A DNA stretch of 64,000 nt, taken from assembly GCA_951230915.1 (NCBI GenBank), contig OX579637.1, forward strand, positions 30,008,001-30,072,000, read 5' to 3'. The first letter of the stretch is position 1. The number at the start of each line of letters is the position of its first letter. This document shows positions 47,667-58,884 of the stretch, piece by piece. The translations under genes and the position numbers were made by a program. This DNA comes from Antitrichia curtipendula. Lineage: Eukaryota; Streptophyta; Bryopsida; Hypnales; Leucodontaceae. A model generated the notes under the pieces. It searched no databases, was not told the DNA's origin, and was given only the letters and a program-made list of their open reading frames with translations.

Positions 47667-48037
47667 TGGGGCGGTTGTGGGTTGTATCGGATGCTAGAAG
47701 TCTTCAATCTTGTTGAATCTTGTACGGTGGTGATGGCGTGGGCAATGGACGGAGTGTATTGGTTTGGATCACGAAAGTAGAGTTGGGCGAGGTAGTACCA
47801 AAATTCAAATGAGACCTTCAATGCCCAAGGGCCGGCAAGCAGATCACTCAAGGCTAGGGGCCAACCATTCCGCCCTTCACTAGCGACAAGCTCAATGCTT
47901 GAGTAGCTTTTAAGGAAAATACCTCCAAAATTGGCGTTCCAGGCCCACAGTCCACTGCACGGGATTGCCTTCACTTTCAAAGGACGTATCAGATGATCCC
48001 GAACTAGAGTTTCCTTCAGAGCCCTCTTCACATGCAA
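47663..48037 (-). CDS. Upstream frame of the gypsy-type element, unrecognised
   Basis: 124 codons, overlapping the start of the protease frame by four bases (caatga). It could be the end of a Gag-like reading frame joined by ribosomal shift or broken by an indel. No zinc knuckle or other Gag signature is visible. Confidence 0.3.
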   Translation of the reverse strand: MHVKRALKETLVRDHLIRPLKVKAIPCSGLWAWNANFGGIFLKSYSSIELVASEGRNGWPLALSDLLAGPWALKVSFEFWYYLAQLYFRDPNQYTPSIAHAITTVQDSTRLKTSSIRYNPQPPQ

Positions 48038-48559
48038 TACATGTTAGTCAAACATGCATTTGTAACCTAATGTTTTCAACTCCCGGTAGACGCACCAAAA
48101 CTGTGGGCGCAAGATTACCCACCCTTGGTAATCGAGCAAATACCGACCAGGTTCTATGCCTTTATCCACCTTTTAAATATATAGGGGTGTTGTGAGCACG
48201 GTCCACTGTGCCTTCCAAGCAATGGATCTTTTTGTACTAACGTTTTCTAGGTGTTGTGGATGGCAGCGAATACTATTAGAAATGCATGGGGAACTAACAA
48301 GCTAATTGTGATGATCAAAGGTGGTGCTAATTCCTAACTCCCTAACTGTTTATCCTATGGATAGGGTTGGCTGGGTAGTTGGCGTCATTTCTAACGTCTC
48401 AAACTACATGCGCGGGGAACCCCTACGTTCCTTCCATGAGTGTCGAAGACTATCTTTTGAGGGAAGTTTTAACTCTACGACAAATCCCAAGCTTAGTCTT
48501 TACTCTAGTTTCCAACTTCTAGTCGTAACTCTAGATTTTTGACTCTATGGTATGATTTG

Positions 48560-48890
48560 TTTACCTTCGGGTTTTTATTCCTGAGTAAATTAGCTCTAAA
48601 TTCTACCCTAAATTAACTCTAAGTTTTTACTCCTAATTTTAACTCTAAATTATACTCCTAAATCTATTCTAAGTTTTACTTCTAATTTTAACTCTAAGTT
48701 ATACTCCTAAACCTATTCTAAGTTTTACTCCTAATTTTAACTCTAAGTTTTACTCCTAATTTTAACTCTAAGTTTTACTCCTAATTTTAACTCTAAGTTT
48801 TATTCCTAATTTTAACTCTAAGTTTTATTCCTAAATCTATTTTAAGTTTTTACTCCTGAAACTCACTCTAGCTTTTTCCTCCTAAAACTA
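48560..48890. repeat. Minisatellite, unit about 25 bp (ttttactcctaattttaactctaag)
   Basis: Roughly twelve units with small length changes. The best preserved stretch is 48716-48830. Confidence 0.85.
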
Positions 48891-48959
48891 ACTCTACAAT
48901 TTAGCTTCTATTCCTAATTTTTACTGTACCTATTACGGGTTACTATTCACGTGAAATGG

Positions 48960-49600
48960 GCTAACTTTAAGGGAAGAACCACAAGCTAATTGGGAACAAC
49001 ACACCAAAGATTAAATCAAAAGGAACTCACCTCTTCACTGCCGGTTTCGGATAGAAATTTGTCTACGTCTGTATGCACATTCTCATGCTTCATGATGGAC
49101 CTTGATTTAGGTTGAAATATCTTCAAGTTCACCGCTTATTTTTGAGGAGAATTATGACTCTGTGCGATCTAAACCTTTCTACTTCCCTTCCTTCTTCCTT
49201 CTCCTTCCCTTCTCTCTCTTTTTCTTTTCCTTTCTCTCTTTCTACATTAACACTATTCTACCTAAACTTTTAATATGGTCTGACGTCTATGACGCTAATA
49301 ATTGAAAGGCTAACTACGTTCTTACGTTTGTCATGGTTTGCGTCATCCTAATCCTCCTTTTAATGGCCGTGATGGACTTTTGAGATTTTCCTACCACTCT
49401 AGCCTAGATCACTATTGATCGTCTCTCTCCTTCTTCCGCCTATTTCAACTCCTTCTTCCTAATTTCCTTCCATTTTTGTTTTGTCGTTTCTGTGGTGGTG
49501 AGAGAATTGGAGGTGCTTGTTTTGCAGGTGTGCGCGTGGAGATGTCACTTCTATTCTCTCCATTCCCTTTCTTTCCTTTTCCTCCCTTTCCTCCTAATCT
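48960..49600. other. Pyrimidine-rich non-coding DNA
   Basis: Long cttcc/ctttct-type tracts near 49180-49250 and 49550-49600. No gene is supported. Confidence 0.5.
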
Positions 49601-50276
49601 ATTTTCTAATCTCCCTATCAAAATGCCTTAGCTCTCGGTCTGACTTTTGATAGCTTACTATTTTTAGACTTCCAATATGCTTTTCTTGTAGAGGCTAAAA
49701 CTAGCTTTCTAAGTTGATGCGGAACTTGCAAATCGGACTTTCCTAGCAAAAGTTATGCATGGATGAAGTTTTGAATACTAATTAGTGCTTGAAACTTCAT
49801 CCGCTTATATCTCTCTCAATTCAACTCGGTTTTCTTTGTATTTTATGTTTTTGGAAAGCTCTTGACCTCTACTATGAGATTCTAAACTTTAATTTGTACT
49901 AACCCTTCTTCTTAGCGGTCTTACCAAACCCTTGGTTTATTTTCTAATCTCCCTATCAAAATGCCTTAGCTCTCGGTCTGACTTTTGATAGCTTACTATT
50001 TTTGGACTTCCAATATTTTTTCTTTGCAAAGGCTAAAACCAGCTTTCTAAGTTGATGTGGAACTTGCAAATTGGACTTTTCTAGCAAAAGTTATGCATGG
50101 CTGAAGTTTTGACTACTAATTAGTGTTTGAAACTTCATCTGCTTATATCTCTCTCAATTCAACTCGGTTTACTTTATATTTTATGTTTTTGGAAAGCTCT
50201 TGACCTCCACTCTGAGATTCTAAACTTCGATTTGTACTAAACCTTCTTCTTAGTGGTCTGACCACACCCTTGGTCT
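49601..50276. repeat. 338-bp direct tandem duplication
   Basis: The block starting attttctaatctccctatca at 49601 starts again at 49939 and is traceable to about 50276. The two copies differ by scattered substitutions, mostly C/T and A/G, so the duplication is not very recent. Confidence 0.85.
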
Positions 50277-50339
50277 CGGCCCTAAAGAAAGACTAATATT
50301 ACAATAACAATTTGACCCAAATAAGGCAAAAAGGCCTAA

Positions 50340-51740
50340 CTACGTTGAAATGATAAAAGGAAAGGGGGATTCAAAGCTTCGCTGTATTTTTGGTGACACT
50401 CTAAATTCTATGACAATTTCTAACACATAGGTTCAAAGCTGCACTGTCCCGAAGGGGGGTCCACCCAACGAGGGAGACTTTAGAAGAAGGTAGGAAAACA
50501 CACTCTAAAAAAACAACATAACAAAGTCAAAGCTTCGCCGTCCCGAAGGGAAGTCCACTTAACAAGAGAGAAGTTAGAAGAAGGTGGACAAAAAACACTT
50601 AAAGAAAACACTCCACAATGTCAAAGCTTCGCCGTCCCGGAGGGGGACCACTATAATGCCGATAAGAGAAGGACAAGGTTAGTTTCTAAATAGTACCCAC
50701 AACACGCATAGAACTCAAGTGATCACAAGGGAGTTAGTAATAAGACAACACTCAAAGACTAAAGGCCCCCCAAAGCGGCATCGCCAAGGTACGGTGGGGG
50801 GTTGCTCTAGGGTTAGTACAATGACAAAAGACTCTCCACAAATAAGTTAGTTCACAAGGATACACCAAAGATAGAAAGACTTCCGAATAACATCAAGAGT
50901 ATACACAAACACACACAAAGTGTGTATAAGGTAAGGTAGAAGGACCCCCAAGGACCTTCAAAGCTTGAAATATAACAACAAAAGGAGCCAAAAGTGCTCC
51001 AAAAACACCGTAGAGGTTTCGTGGCTAAAACGCCAAAAATCCCAACATAAGTTGGACCCACGGACCCAAAACAAGAATTGGGGGTGTTTAAGAGAGAAAA
51101 ATGGAGATCTTAAATAGGTTTCCAAGGCCCACCTTCCCCTCAAGAGCTCTAAAGTAACCTTATCAACTTGGATTTTCATCCTCATCCTCAAAGATTTTCA
51201 TCCTAATCCCTAAAAAACTATTTTTACCTATCTACGCTGGACCAACCTCCTAACTTTTGGAGATTAACTCCAATCGTCAAACGGATTGTGCCATTGGCTC
51301 CAGATCGCCGTGTCTAGTCCAAGACCCCCATACCCCCCATACCGAGGACAAAAAACCATCGTAGGTTAATTTAGCTTTAAAACTAAACCGTGGTAAAATC
51401 CTAGATCTTGGGGGTTTCCTATTTTGAGAAATGTAAACAGCTTATGGTCTCCGGTAGGTGTGAGGGAGTTGGAAAAGACTCTTGGTTGACTTTGTTTTGC
51501 CATCGTATGGTCCCGGGATGCCGGTCAACGCGTCGAGGACCTTGCCACGTGATTAATTCTTGAGGAATCTCGCCGGTTCAAGTACTTGCTGCTATCGGAA
51601 TGTCGCGAAACTTCACGGAGCGCATTATTAACATAAAATAAGCTCGTCTAATTTTTAGTGAGATTTTCTGGCAACCTGGGTAATTTCCATGAAATTCCCG
51701 TTGGAGGTTACCAGGGTTGACCACTCGCAAAAGGTTTCTC
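50340..51740. repeat. Gypsy-like non-coding segment, copy A
   Basis: Contains the repeated word gtcaaagcttcgccgtcccg (about 50432, 50527 and 50618). It shares several landmarks in order with 56480-58220: attgtgccattggctccaga / aattgtgccatcgcgttcaga, ccggtcaacgcg / ccggtcaacccg, and atttttagtgagatttt followed by ctgggtaatt / ctaggtaatt. These could be LTR or leader sequence of the minus-strand gypsy family. No coding region. Confidence 0.5.
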
Positions 51741-52386
51741 TGTAAGTCAGAAGATGACGGGATTTTTCACAGGACCTCTCATGATGCCACATGAAAGATG
51801 TGCAGGTGTGTTCTTGTACCTGGCACAATTGGTCAGTGGAGATGAATTGGCCATCTCCTTGAATTTATCGATGGTGCGGAAATCTTTTGCAGATAGAGGA
51901 ATCTTGGCAAATCGATTTCATCGTTGGACTCCTAGCATGGGATTTACCCTAGGACACCACCCTTGGGCTGTAGATTCCTCCACAAGCCCGGTCTTACATT
52001 AGTGGCTCCTGCATGCTAACAATTGGGGTTTGAGGAATTTCTAAACCTAACTCTAGGACCCGACCTAGTGGCCTCGTTGTAGATCCCACGGACTGACTTA
52101 GTCATGAATTGCCACATTCATGGTGGGATTTAGCCCTTTTGGGCCTATGTGACTTGAACCCTACAAATCTAACCGTTTCGTTCTTTCTACCTATTTTTGG
52201 GCCCAGTTTGGTGGGATTCTAAGTCTAAACACAAATCTAGACCAAATACTATAATGGGTATGTTACAACCCTATTTTGGTTCTACACTCTTTTTATGTTT
52301 TTTTGTATATTTTTCTTAACTTTAAATTGCAAATTTCCAAAAAAATAATTCTACGAGTCCCAAATGACAATTTGGGAGCTCACAGT

Positions 52387-53241
52387 ATGCAAGGGTCATG
52401 TTCCCCGTATGTTCTTTAAGGAGTGCAATGTCAAGTGCATATGTGCTAGTGGCTGTGGCAATCGTGTTGTTTAACAAGGGATGAAGTATCAAGTAGAGGT
52501 GTTTCCTACAGCCATTACAGGATGGGGGATTTGAACAACTGAGCCTATACCCAGAGGTGCGTTTGTTTTTGAGCTCACATGGGAGATTTTAACAACTACT
52601 GAGCTCATTATTAGGAACTTGGGGTCCAATGTTATACTGGACCATAGTCTGGCACTTGATGCAGATTGGATCACTGAGCAAAAGATGGACGACAATAGTG
52701 CTTTGTGCTTGGATTCTACTCGTTTTGGAAATGTGGCTAGATTTTTGAACCACATGTTGGTCTTGGAATGCCGTTTTGTTAATTGCTTTTATCTTTTACT
52801 TTGTGAAGGATGTCCCTTGCACTTGGGCATTACATATGTGGAGATTCAAATGTAGTAGACTCTACTACTTTGAAAATGTGACAGAATATTGAACCTCACG
52901 TTAGAATTAGACACCATTTTCTGTTAAATGCTTTCTCAATGTTGGATCCCTATGATGGACTGACCCTTGCACTTGGACATTATAGATGTGGGGATCCCAA
53001 TCTAGTGGACATACCTGTTACAATTGAGAGTGTGGACCGCAGCTTCTATCACGTGGCATTCTTTGCAAACTGCATCATTCAATCTGGAGAGGAGTTGACA
53101 TGGGATTATGGTGTTATTTTCAACAACAACAATCCGGATCGAATTATGTTTCCTTGTAAGTGTAAGAGTATAATGTGCAGGGACAAGGCGTTACCAATTG
53201 CTTTTCAAAGACCATTATATAAACCACCCAAGAGGAGATGA
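52387..53241 (+). pseudogene. SET-domain histone lysine methyltransferase-like fragment
   Basis: After an acceptor (cacag/ta) the frame gives the end of a pre-SET zinc cluster, ECNVKCICASGCGNRVV, then ITGWGI*TTEPIPRGAFVFE and ALDADW...ALCLDSTRFGNVARFLNH. It resumes after an interruption with RCGDPNLVDIPVTIE, HVAFFANCIIQSGEELTWDYG and a post-SET C-x-C-x4-C. This order matches SUV39/SUVR5-type H3K9 methyltransferases, which methylate histone H3 using S-adenosylmethionine. Disruptions: TAA at 52472 (Gln expected) and TGA at 52532 (Arg expected in GWGIR). Between FLNH and RCGDP lies an old intron whose unit, including the exon end, is duplicated with a shift of about 147 bp (52718 and 52865). No upstream exons were identified. 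It could be an old host pseudogene or transposon cargo. Confidence 0.65.
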
Positions 53242-53256
53242 CTTAGAACTTAAGGT

Positions 53257-53331
53257 GTGAGACTTTTAGGTGTTGTGAAAGACTTTTACGTGAGAGATTT
53301 TTAAGGTGTGTCTCTCACCTAAAAGTCTCAC
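53257..53331. repeat. Inverted repeat, perfect 16-bp arms
   Basis: gtgagacttttaggtg at 53257-53272 pairs with cacctaaaagtctcac at 53316-53331, with a 43-base loop holding a third related word. It lies directly after the SET frame and before the 3' end of the opposing transposase gene. It might mark a 3' end or an element boundary. Confidence 0.7.
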
Positions 53332-53415
53332 AAGTATTAGGTGTACTTAGTATACAAATGTTCAGTGTACTTAGTGTACAAATGTTAGGTGTACTTGGTG
53401 TACAAATATAGAAGT
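53330..53415. repeat. Tandem units of about 27 bp with ggtgtacttagtgtacaaatgtt
   Basis: Three units in a row, built from the same gtac words that are frequent at 29.6-30.3 and 60.3-61.1 kb. Confidence 0.75.
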
Positions 53416-53899
53416 TGTATTCCTTTGTAATATATTTATAACTTTCATATTTGCTACTATCATCTCATACAATTTGACATAATAGTGATTTCTAAATATA
53501 CTTATGTCTCATGGACTGCCACTGCTTGATTTTATTTGCATATGCCACTTTCAAGTTGGAAGGACGTCTAATGCCCACCTATACACTACAGTTTGAATAA
53601 AAAAATAAAAACTTAATTCAAGGTATACCATACTACACTAAGTCATATCCGAATCAAAGAGCGGCTAACAAATGAACATCATATGGCACACGTTCAAGTA
53701 AAAAACTTTTATGTATGAAACTGAGCTTAAAAGCTCATGATTCTTTATTAATAGTCCTAGTACTTGTAGTATCTACAAGTGGCTTTGATGGTACTCATAG
53801 TACTCGTAGTATCTACAGATACTTTAAGTTGTACTTTGAGTTCCAACAAAATATTTGAAACAATCCTGAAGACCTCCCTTAACAACCATTGCAACATAG

Positions 53900-54490
53900 T
53901 TAATCACCATTGAATGCCCACCACTCCCGTAAGGCATCTTCACATATTTGTTGTGTTTCACTGGACACCTTGTATACAGGGGTTCCCTTCACCCTATAGA
54001 AAGCAAGAACCATAGGGAATTTGCAAGCCCAAACCAGATGAGCCTCAACGTGAGCATCAACTGCCTTGTCACAAAGCACATAGGTCTCATCTCCACGCCC
54101 GTACTTCTTGTAATACTTTGCTCGAATCACTGCATCTCCAACTCTACACATCCCCTCCCCATGGACAAGTCATGGATTCTTGTAACATGAACTTCTTGGC
54201 CAAACACTGGAGGATGTAATATTTGACCCCATCTTCGTTATCTTCTTTTGCAAGTATCATGAAGTTGTTGCCAATGTCCACCAAGTTGCCAACCTCTTGC
54301 GAAATACCATCGTACATCCAGTTTGCCTCATCGTCCATCTCTTCAATTTGTTGCGCCACAGCAACAACGCTAAAAGGATTCAACCTCTAAATCCGCCATT
54401 CTTGCAGATGTGCTGAATTCTCACACTTAGTCCAATCACCATCTATACATGGGACGCAAAAGCACGACAATTCACGAGTCCTAAGCAGAG
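53900..54490 (-). pseudogene. C-terminal part of the HGKG-type transposase
   Basis: Reading from 54490 the frame gives TRELSCFCVPCIDGDWTKC, then a TAG after LQEWRI, then NPFSVVAVAQQ, an acidic stretch and KYYILQCLAKKF (to about 54150). In an adjoining frame it continues with VGDAVIRAKYYKKYGRGDET, VDAHVEAHLVWACKFPMVLA and FYRVKGTPVYKVS, ending at 53900. These match, from memory of the family, the C-terminal module of the same transposase-like protein whose N-terminal and core parts are at 62028-58885. The two parts are separated by foreign, non-coding DNA. Confidence 0.55.
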
Positions 54491-57400
54491 TAGGATTGTG
54501 AGTGTTTTAATCTCCCCCCTTTAGAGGTAAAACGTGCACACGGGCTCTAGCGGCATGAAAAGTAATTTCTAGGGAATGAAATCAAACGTAGTGTTCTTTG
54601 GCTTACCAAGCAATGGACACTTTGTTATGTTGGTTTTGATCTAATCTAAGTAATTCAAAACACACTAATGGTTAAAGAATTAGGACTTTATGGTTAGTTG
54701 AATGCAAGTAATTATCTATCTAAGCCAGAATCTATTCTAAGTGAATCTAAGTATTAGAATTTAAATGTTTAATTAGTTGTACCAACAGATTTTTGAGAGA
54801 ACCTAATTTTGAACTATTTAAAGAATTTGCATTCAAACTTAAGCCAAATTTTATCCACTCCTTCTTCCTTTCGAAATTGAAGTAATTTTGAAAGTAAGAG
54901 GTGGTTAGGAGTCTTCAAAAAGTTCTCTAAAGATTATAGCTTCAAAAGATTCCTTAATTGTTCCTTAAGAATATTCCTAATTGTTATTAGATGGATTCCA
55001 ATTCTAAGTTACTAATCTAAGTTTAATGATTTGTAAATTCTAACTAGCTATCGGGGTTCTTAATTGTTAATTTTGGTTTTTAAATCTAATCTAAAGAATG
55101 AAAAGAAAAGTCAAATGAATTTTGAAAATCATACTTCGGTATCGAAAATATCAACAGTTTTGTTGTTGCAATACACGAACATGATCGTCTCCTCGTGGTC
55201 CTCCATTGCCTTCCATGAGTCACGCCAATTTGGTTAAATTTGAGCCAATTGTTGTTGAGTTGTAGTTCTAAAACCTATCTAAAAGTCAAGTTTTGTTAGT
55301 TTTGGCAATTGGAAATAATTCTTTGGTTTTAGGGATTTAAATTAAATGATAAATTTAATTCATTTTTCCAAGTTTTCAATGAATAGTAGTTTTATTCGAT
55401 TGTCAATTGTTTAATAGTTATTTTGTTAAATATTCCAAGATATTAGTTGTTGTTTGTTTTTATTGTTTTGGCTTATTAGGCCCAATAAAACAAATCCTCA
55501 AACTACAAACAAACAACTAATTTGGCTTTGAAATCCTAATTAATGACTAAAACCAAATGGATGAATAGTATTCTAATAAAATATTCAAAAACAATCAAAA
55601 ACAAATCTATCAATGAATTGTAGAAAGAATAAACCGAATAAACAATACCAAAACAATTAGTTGATGAATAGTTAGATTCTCACCTTAATCGTAATTTAAT
55701 ACTAAAATTCCATCACGTTTTCTAATTCCTTCCCTTCCATTCCTTGTTATATTCTTCTTTCTTCCCCATTCATTCTTTCATTGTTATTGAACTTTGAGAT
55801 TGGCTATGGAGATGATAGTGAGTAGTACTCTTTCGAGAGAAGGCAAGAAATTTCAAAGATTATTGAGAGGAATTTTTATCAAAATCCGAGTGTGACAAGC
55901 AACAACCAATCCCCTTAATATTTTGATGATGAGTTTTTAAACGATCAAGCAATGAGAGCCTGTTTGTAGGACTTCAATGTTTGTTTCTGAACTTCATTTT
56001 TTCTAATGGCATCAGTGTTTGCTACTGGACTCGGTGTTTGTTGTTGGACTCGTACCGTATACTGATGCTGTTATTGCCTGCCCCGTTGTTTGGACCCCTT
56101 TCTTCCGTGTAGACACGTATCGGCCTCTGATTGGCCAACAGTCCCGTCCGTTCCCGCGGCTGGTTCCCGTCCGTTCCCGTGTCAGTCGCCTCGCGTCAGT
56201 CCGTTTTTGTGGTTGGTTTCGAGCTGTCCAAGCTTTGGGCTGTCCAACTTTCTGATGCCTTTGGCAAATAACACTAAATTTTGATGGGCTGAGAATTTTA
56301 ACCAATTATCGGAATACTTAACTAAAAATCAAACAACCCAAACTAATAATCATGTAAGAATTGAATTTGATGAAAAACCAAGAAAATGAATAAAAACAAT
56401 TAATTTTGATGAAAGAAACAAAACAATTTTAATAAAACAAACAACCAAGGCAAGTTTGGGGACCAAATACCTCCACCACATGTATAACACGGAAAGGAGG
56501 AAAATCAACAAAGTTGGCACTTAAATAAGCTTCCAAAGAATCTTATTTTAGTTAGTAAGTCAAAGCTTCACCGAGCAGGACAAACCAAGAATTAGTACTT
56601 TTTTACAAAGGTAAATTCTAACCCTAGAAGGTCAAAGCTCCGCCGTGCGGGAGCAACCCCAGAAAATAACAGACGAATTAAAGTTTCAAGTACCCATTTC
56701 CAGGTTTCAAAGTCAAAGCTCCGCCGTGCGAGAGCAATCCTAGGTTGAACGGAGCTTCTAGGACAAGTTTTGGTATTCTGAAAGTTAGAGGCTAAAGGAG
56801 ATACACATGATAGTGTTTAATCGAACATTAGAATCAAATCTTCCAAAAATTTCAAATAAAGTTAATCAATTAACCACTAAAGGAGGTACACATGAAAGTG
56901 TTTAACCGAACATTAGCAATTAAAACCTCAAATTCCGGTACACAACAAACTTTGAGTAGGAAATTAGTCCAAAACACTTTTGGCAAGGTCAAGCCTTGCC
57001 GCTTTAAGTATTTTAGTACCAAATGTTGTTTACATGTCACAATGGATTAGTATTCAAGTAATCTTAAGCAAATAATCAAAGTTTTGGGGCTTTTGACCTC
57101 CAAGGTCAAATAAGAAAGCAATATGTTTTGAAGGGACCCTTTAGCCCTTCAAAACACAAGAGGAATAGCAAAAAATGAAAATAAATAGAAAGGAATAGCC
57201 AATTTTTGGCTTAAAAGTGCTCCAACAACGTATTGGTAGCATAGCAGAATAACAGCAAGGAAATGAAAATGAACATGAGTTTGGAAATAAGAAAGAGGGT
57301 ACCGACAACCTCAAGGGGAGGCCTTTTATACTCGAGCCAAGTCCTCCCCGATAAGTTGTCGATTAAAAAACGTTTAACTAACTACCTAATTAAATTCTAA

Positions 57401-58880
57401 ACTACTACAAGATATTTCGCATTTAATCTTTGTTTAATAGGAAGGAAAGTCCTCAAACAAGTTCCTTGGAGGCTCTAATTAGCCTTGGAATCTTGCCTAA
57501 ATCAAATCCTTGATTTTTCCCAAAGATTTTATGAAAATAACTCTAATTAACCTAGATATTTTGCAATTTAATCCTAGGTCAATTCCAAATATTCTTAGTT
57601 TAATCTAAATTGGCTTTTAAAGGAAAGATTTGACATCTTAACTAAATCCAATCTTCAATTTTCACCAAGATATTTTGTTAATTAACCTCAAATTATTGCT
57701 AATTACTATAAAAAAGTCAAACTAAGAGCTGGCCCTGTCTATCTTTTAGGGAAAAACTCCAAATTGAAAACCAATTGTGCCATCGCGTTCAGATGACCTC
57801 AATTAGTCTGGAGAACCCCCGGCCCCCTTCTTTTAGGCTGTAAATATTTGTAAAAACCACTAACGATAATTCTAGAGAAAAGTCAAAATTCCAACTAATG
57901 GAATTTGAGTTTCCCGAGAAAACTAATTGGCTAGGGTTGCCTGGAAGGTTTGTGAGAGTAAGAAAACATTCCTTGTTTGCGACATTCGGACACCGCTAGC
58001 TCCTAGCTCGCCGGTCAACCCGCCGTCATATTGTAAATTCTTGTTAAATTTGATGTTGTTGCCGATTCGGATACTTTTGACTATCAGAAAGTCTTCATTC
58101 TTGACAGGTCGCTTATCGAATGCATAAAACTCTAATCTGATTTTTAGTGAGATTTTACCGCACTCTAGGTAATTACTAGGAAATTACTATTAATTTCAAA
58201 GGCGGTTGACTTCCCATGGAATCATCGTGGAGTTTTGTAAAACCCCGAAACTTTTGGGCAAACTTCTAAGAAGTGTCCAAAGGCCAAGGGCAAGACCAAA
58301 CCTCCAATAAGGATGCTAATTTTAGCAATTCCTTAATAATTTTTGCCCGGGGGGGAAATTATTCTGGTACTGGGGTTGTTGTGGATGATTAGCTCCACTG
58401 TTGATCTCTTGAGCTGCTTTTATCCTAAAAGCACCTTTCTGTAAGCTCCAATCACCTCGCCCTTCTTCTACTTTGCATTCTAATTTATATTCTTCAAGAT
58501 TTATAGGTCTTCATGTAACTAGTCCATATTCTACATGAATTGGATCGAGGTACTTCTAAGCCTTGATATAGACTCTTGCACTTTAGTTAGGATGTCACAT
58601 GTACTCACATGTCAAGTGTTACATGAACAAGACACTAGAACTGGCTAACTCTCACATCTTCATATTTCTCTAACACGTTAATATGGACTCTAAGACACTG
58701 AGCTTAAGACATAAACATAGAAAAACAAAGTATTTTGTGCTTTCCATAAATTTAGGAAGGTTCCTCACTAATCTAGTAGGGACTTCTACCAAACTCCTCT
58801 CATCTACTAATTCATGCTATTTTGCATGAATTAAGACCAAAAACTAACAAAAAGTTGCAAAAAATAAATCTAGAGCTTCA
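54490..58880. mobile_element. Insertion of about 4.4 kb inside the transposase gene
   Basis: Non-coding DNA lies between two halves of one gene on the minus strand. The segment 56480-58220 is homologous to 50340-51740, so the insert belongs to the gypsy-like family. A CpG- and GC-rich island at 56020-56250 (with cgtccgttcccg twice) stands in otherwise AT-rich sequence and could be a promoter region. Exact ends and target duplication could not be fixed by eye. Confidence 0.5.
56480..58220. repeat. Gypsy-like non-coding segment, copy B
   Basis: Carries gtcaaagctccgccgtgcgg-type words at about 56561, 56631 and 56712, and the ordered landmarks listed for copy A. Divergence is considerable, so the two copies are old or belong to subfamilies. 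Confidence 0.5.
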
Positions 58881-58884
58881 AGTG

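Noticed and set aside
56012..56305. Overlapping open frames on both strands in a GC-rich island
   Set aside because: Neither has a motif. High GC content removes stops by chance, so I list the island only as possible promoter-like sequence.
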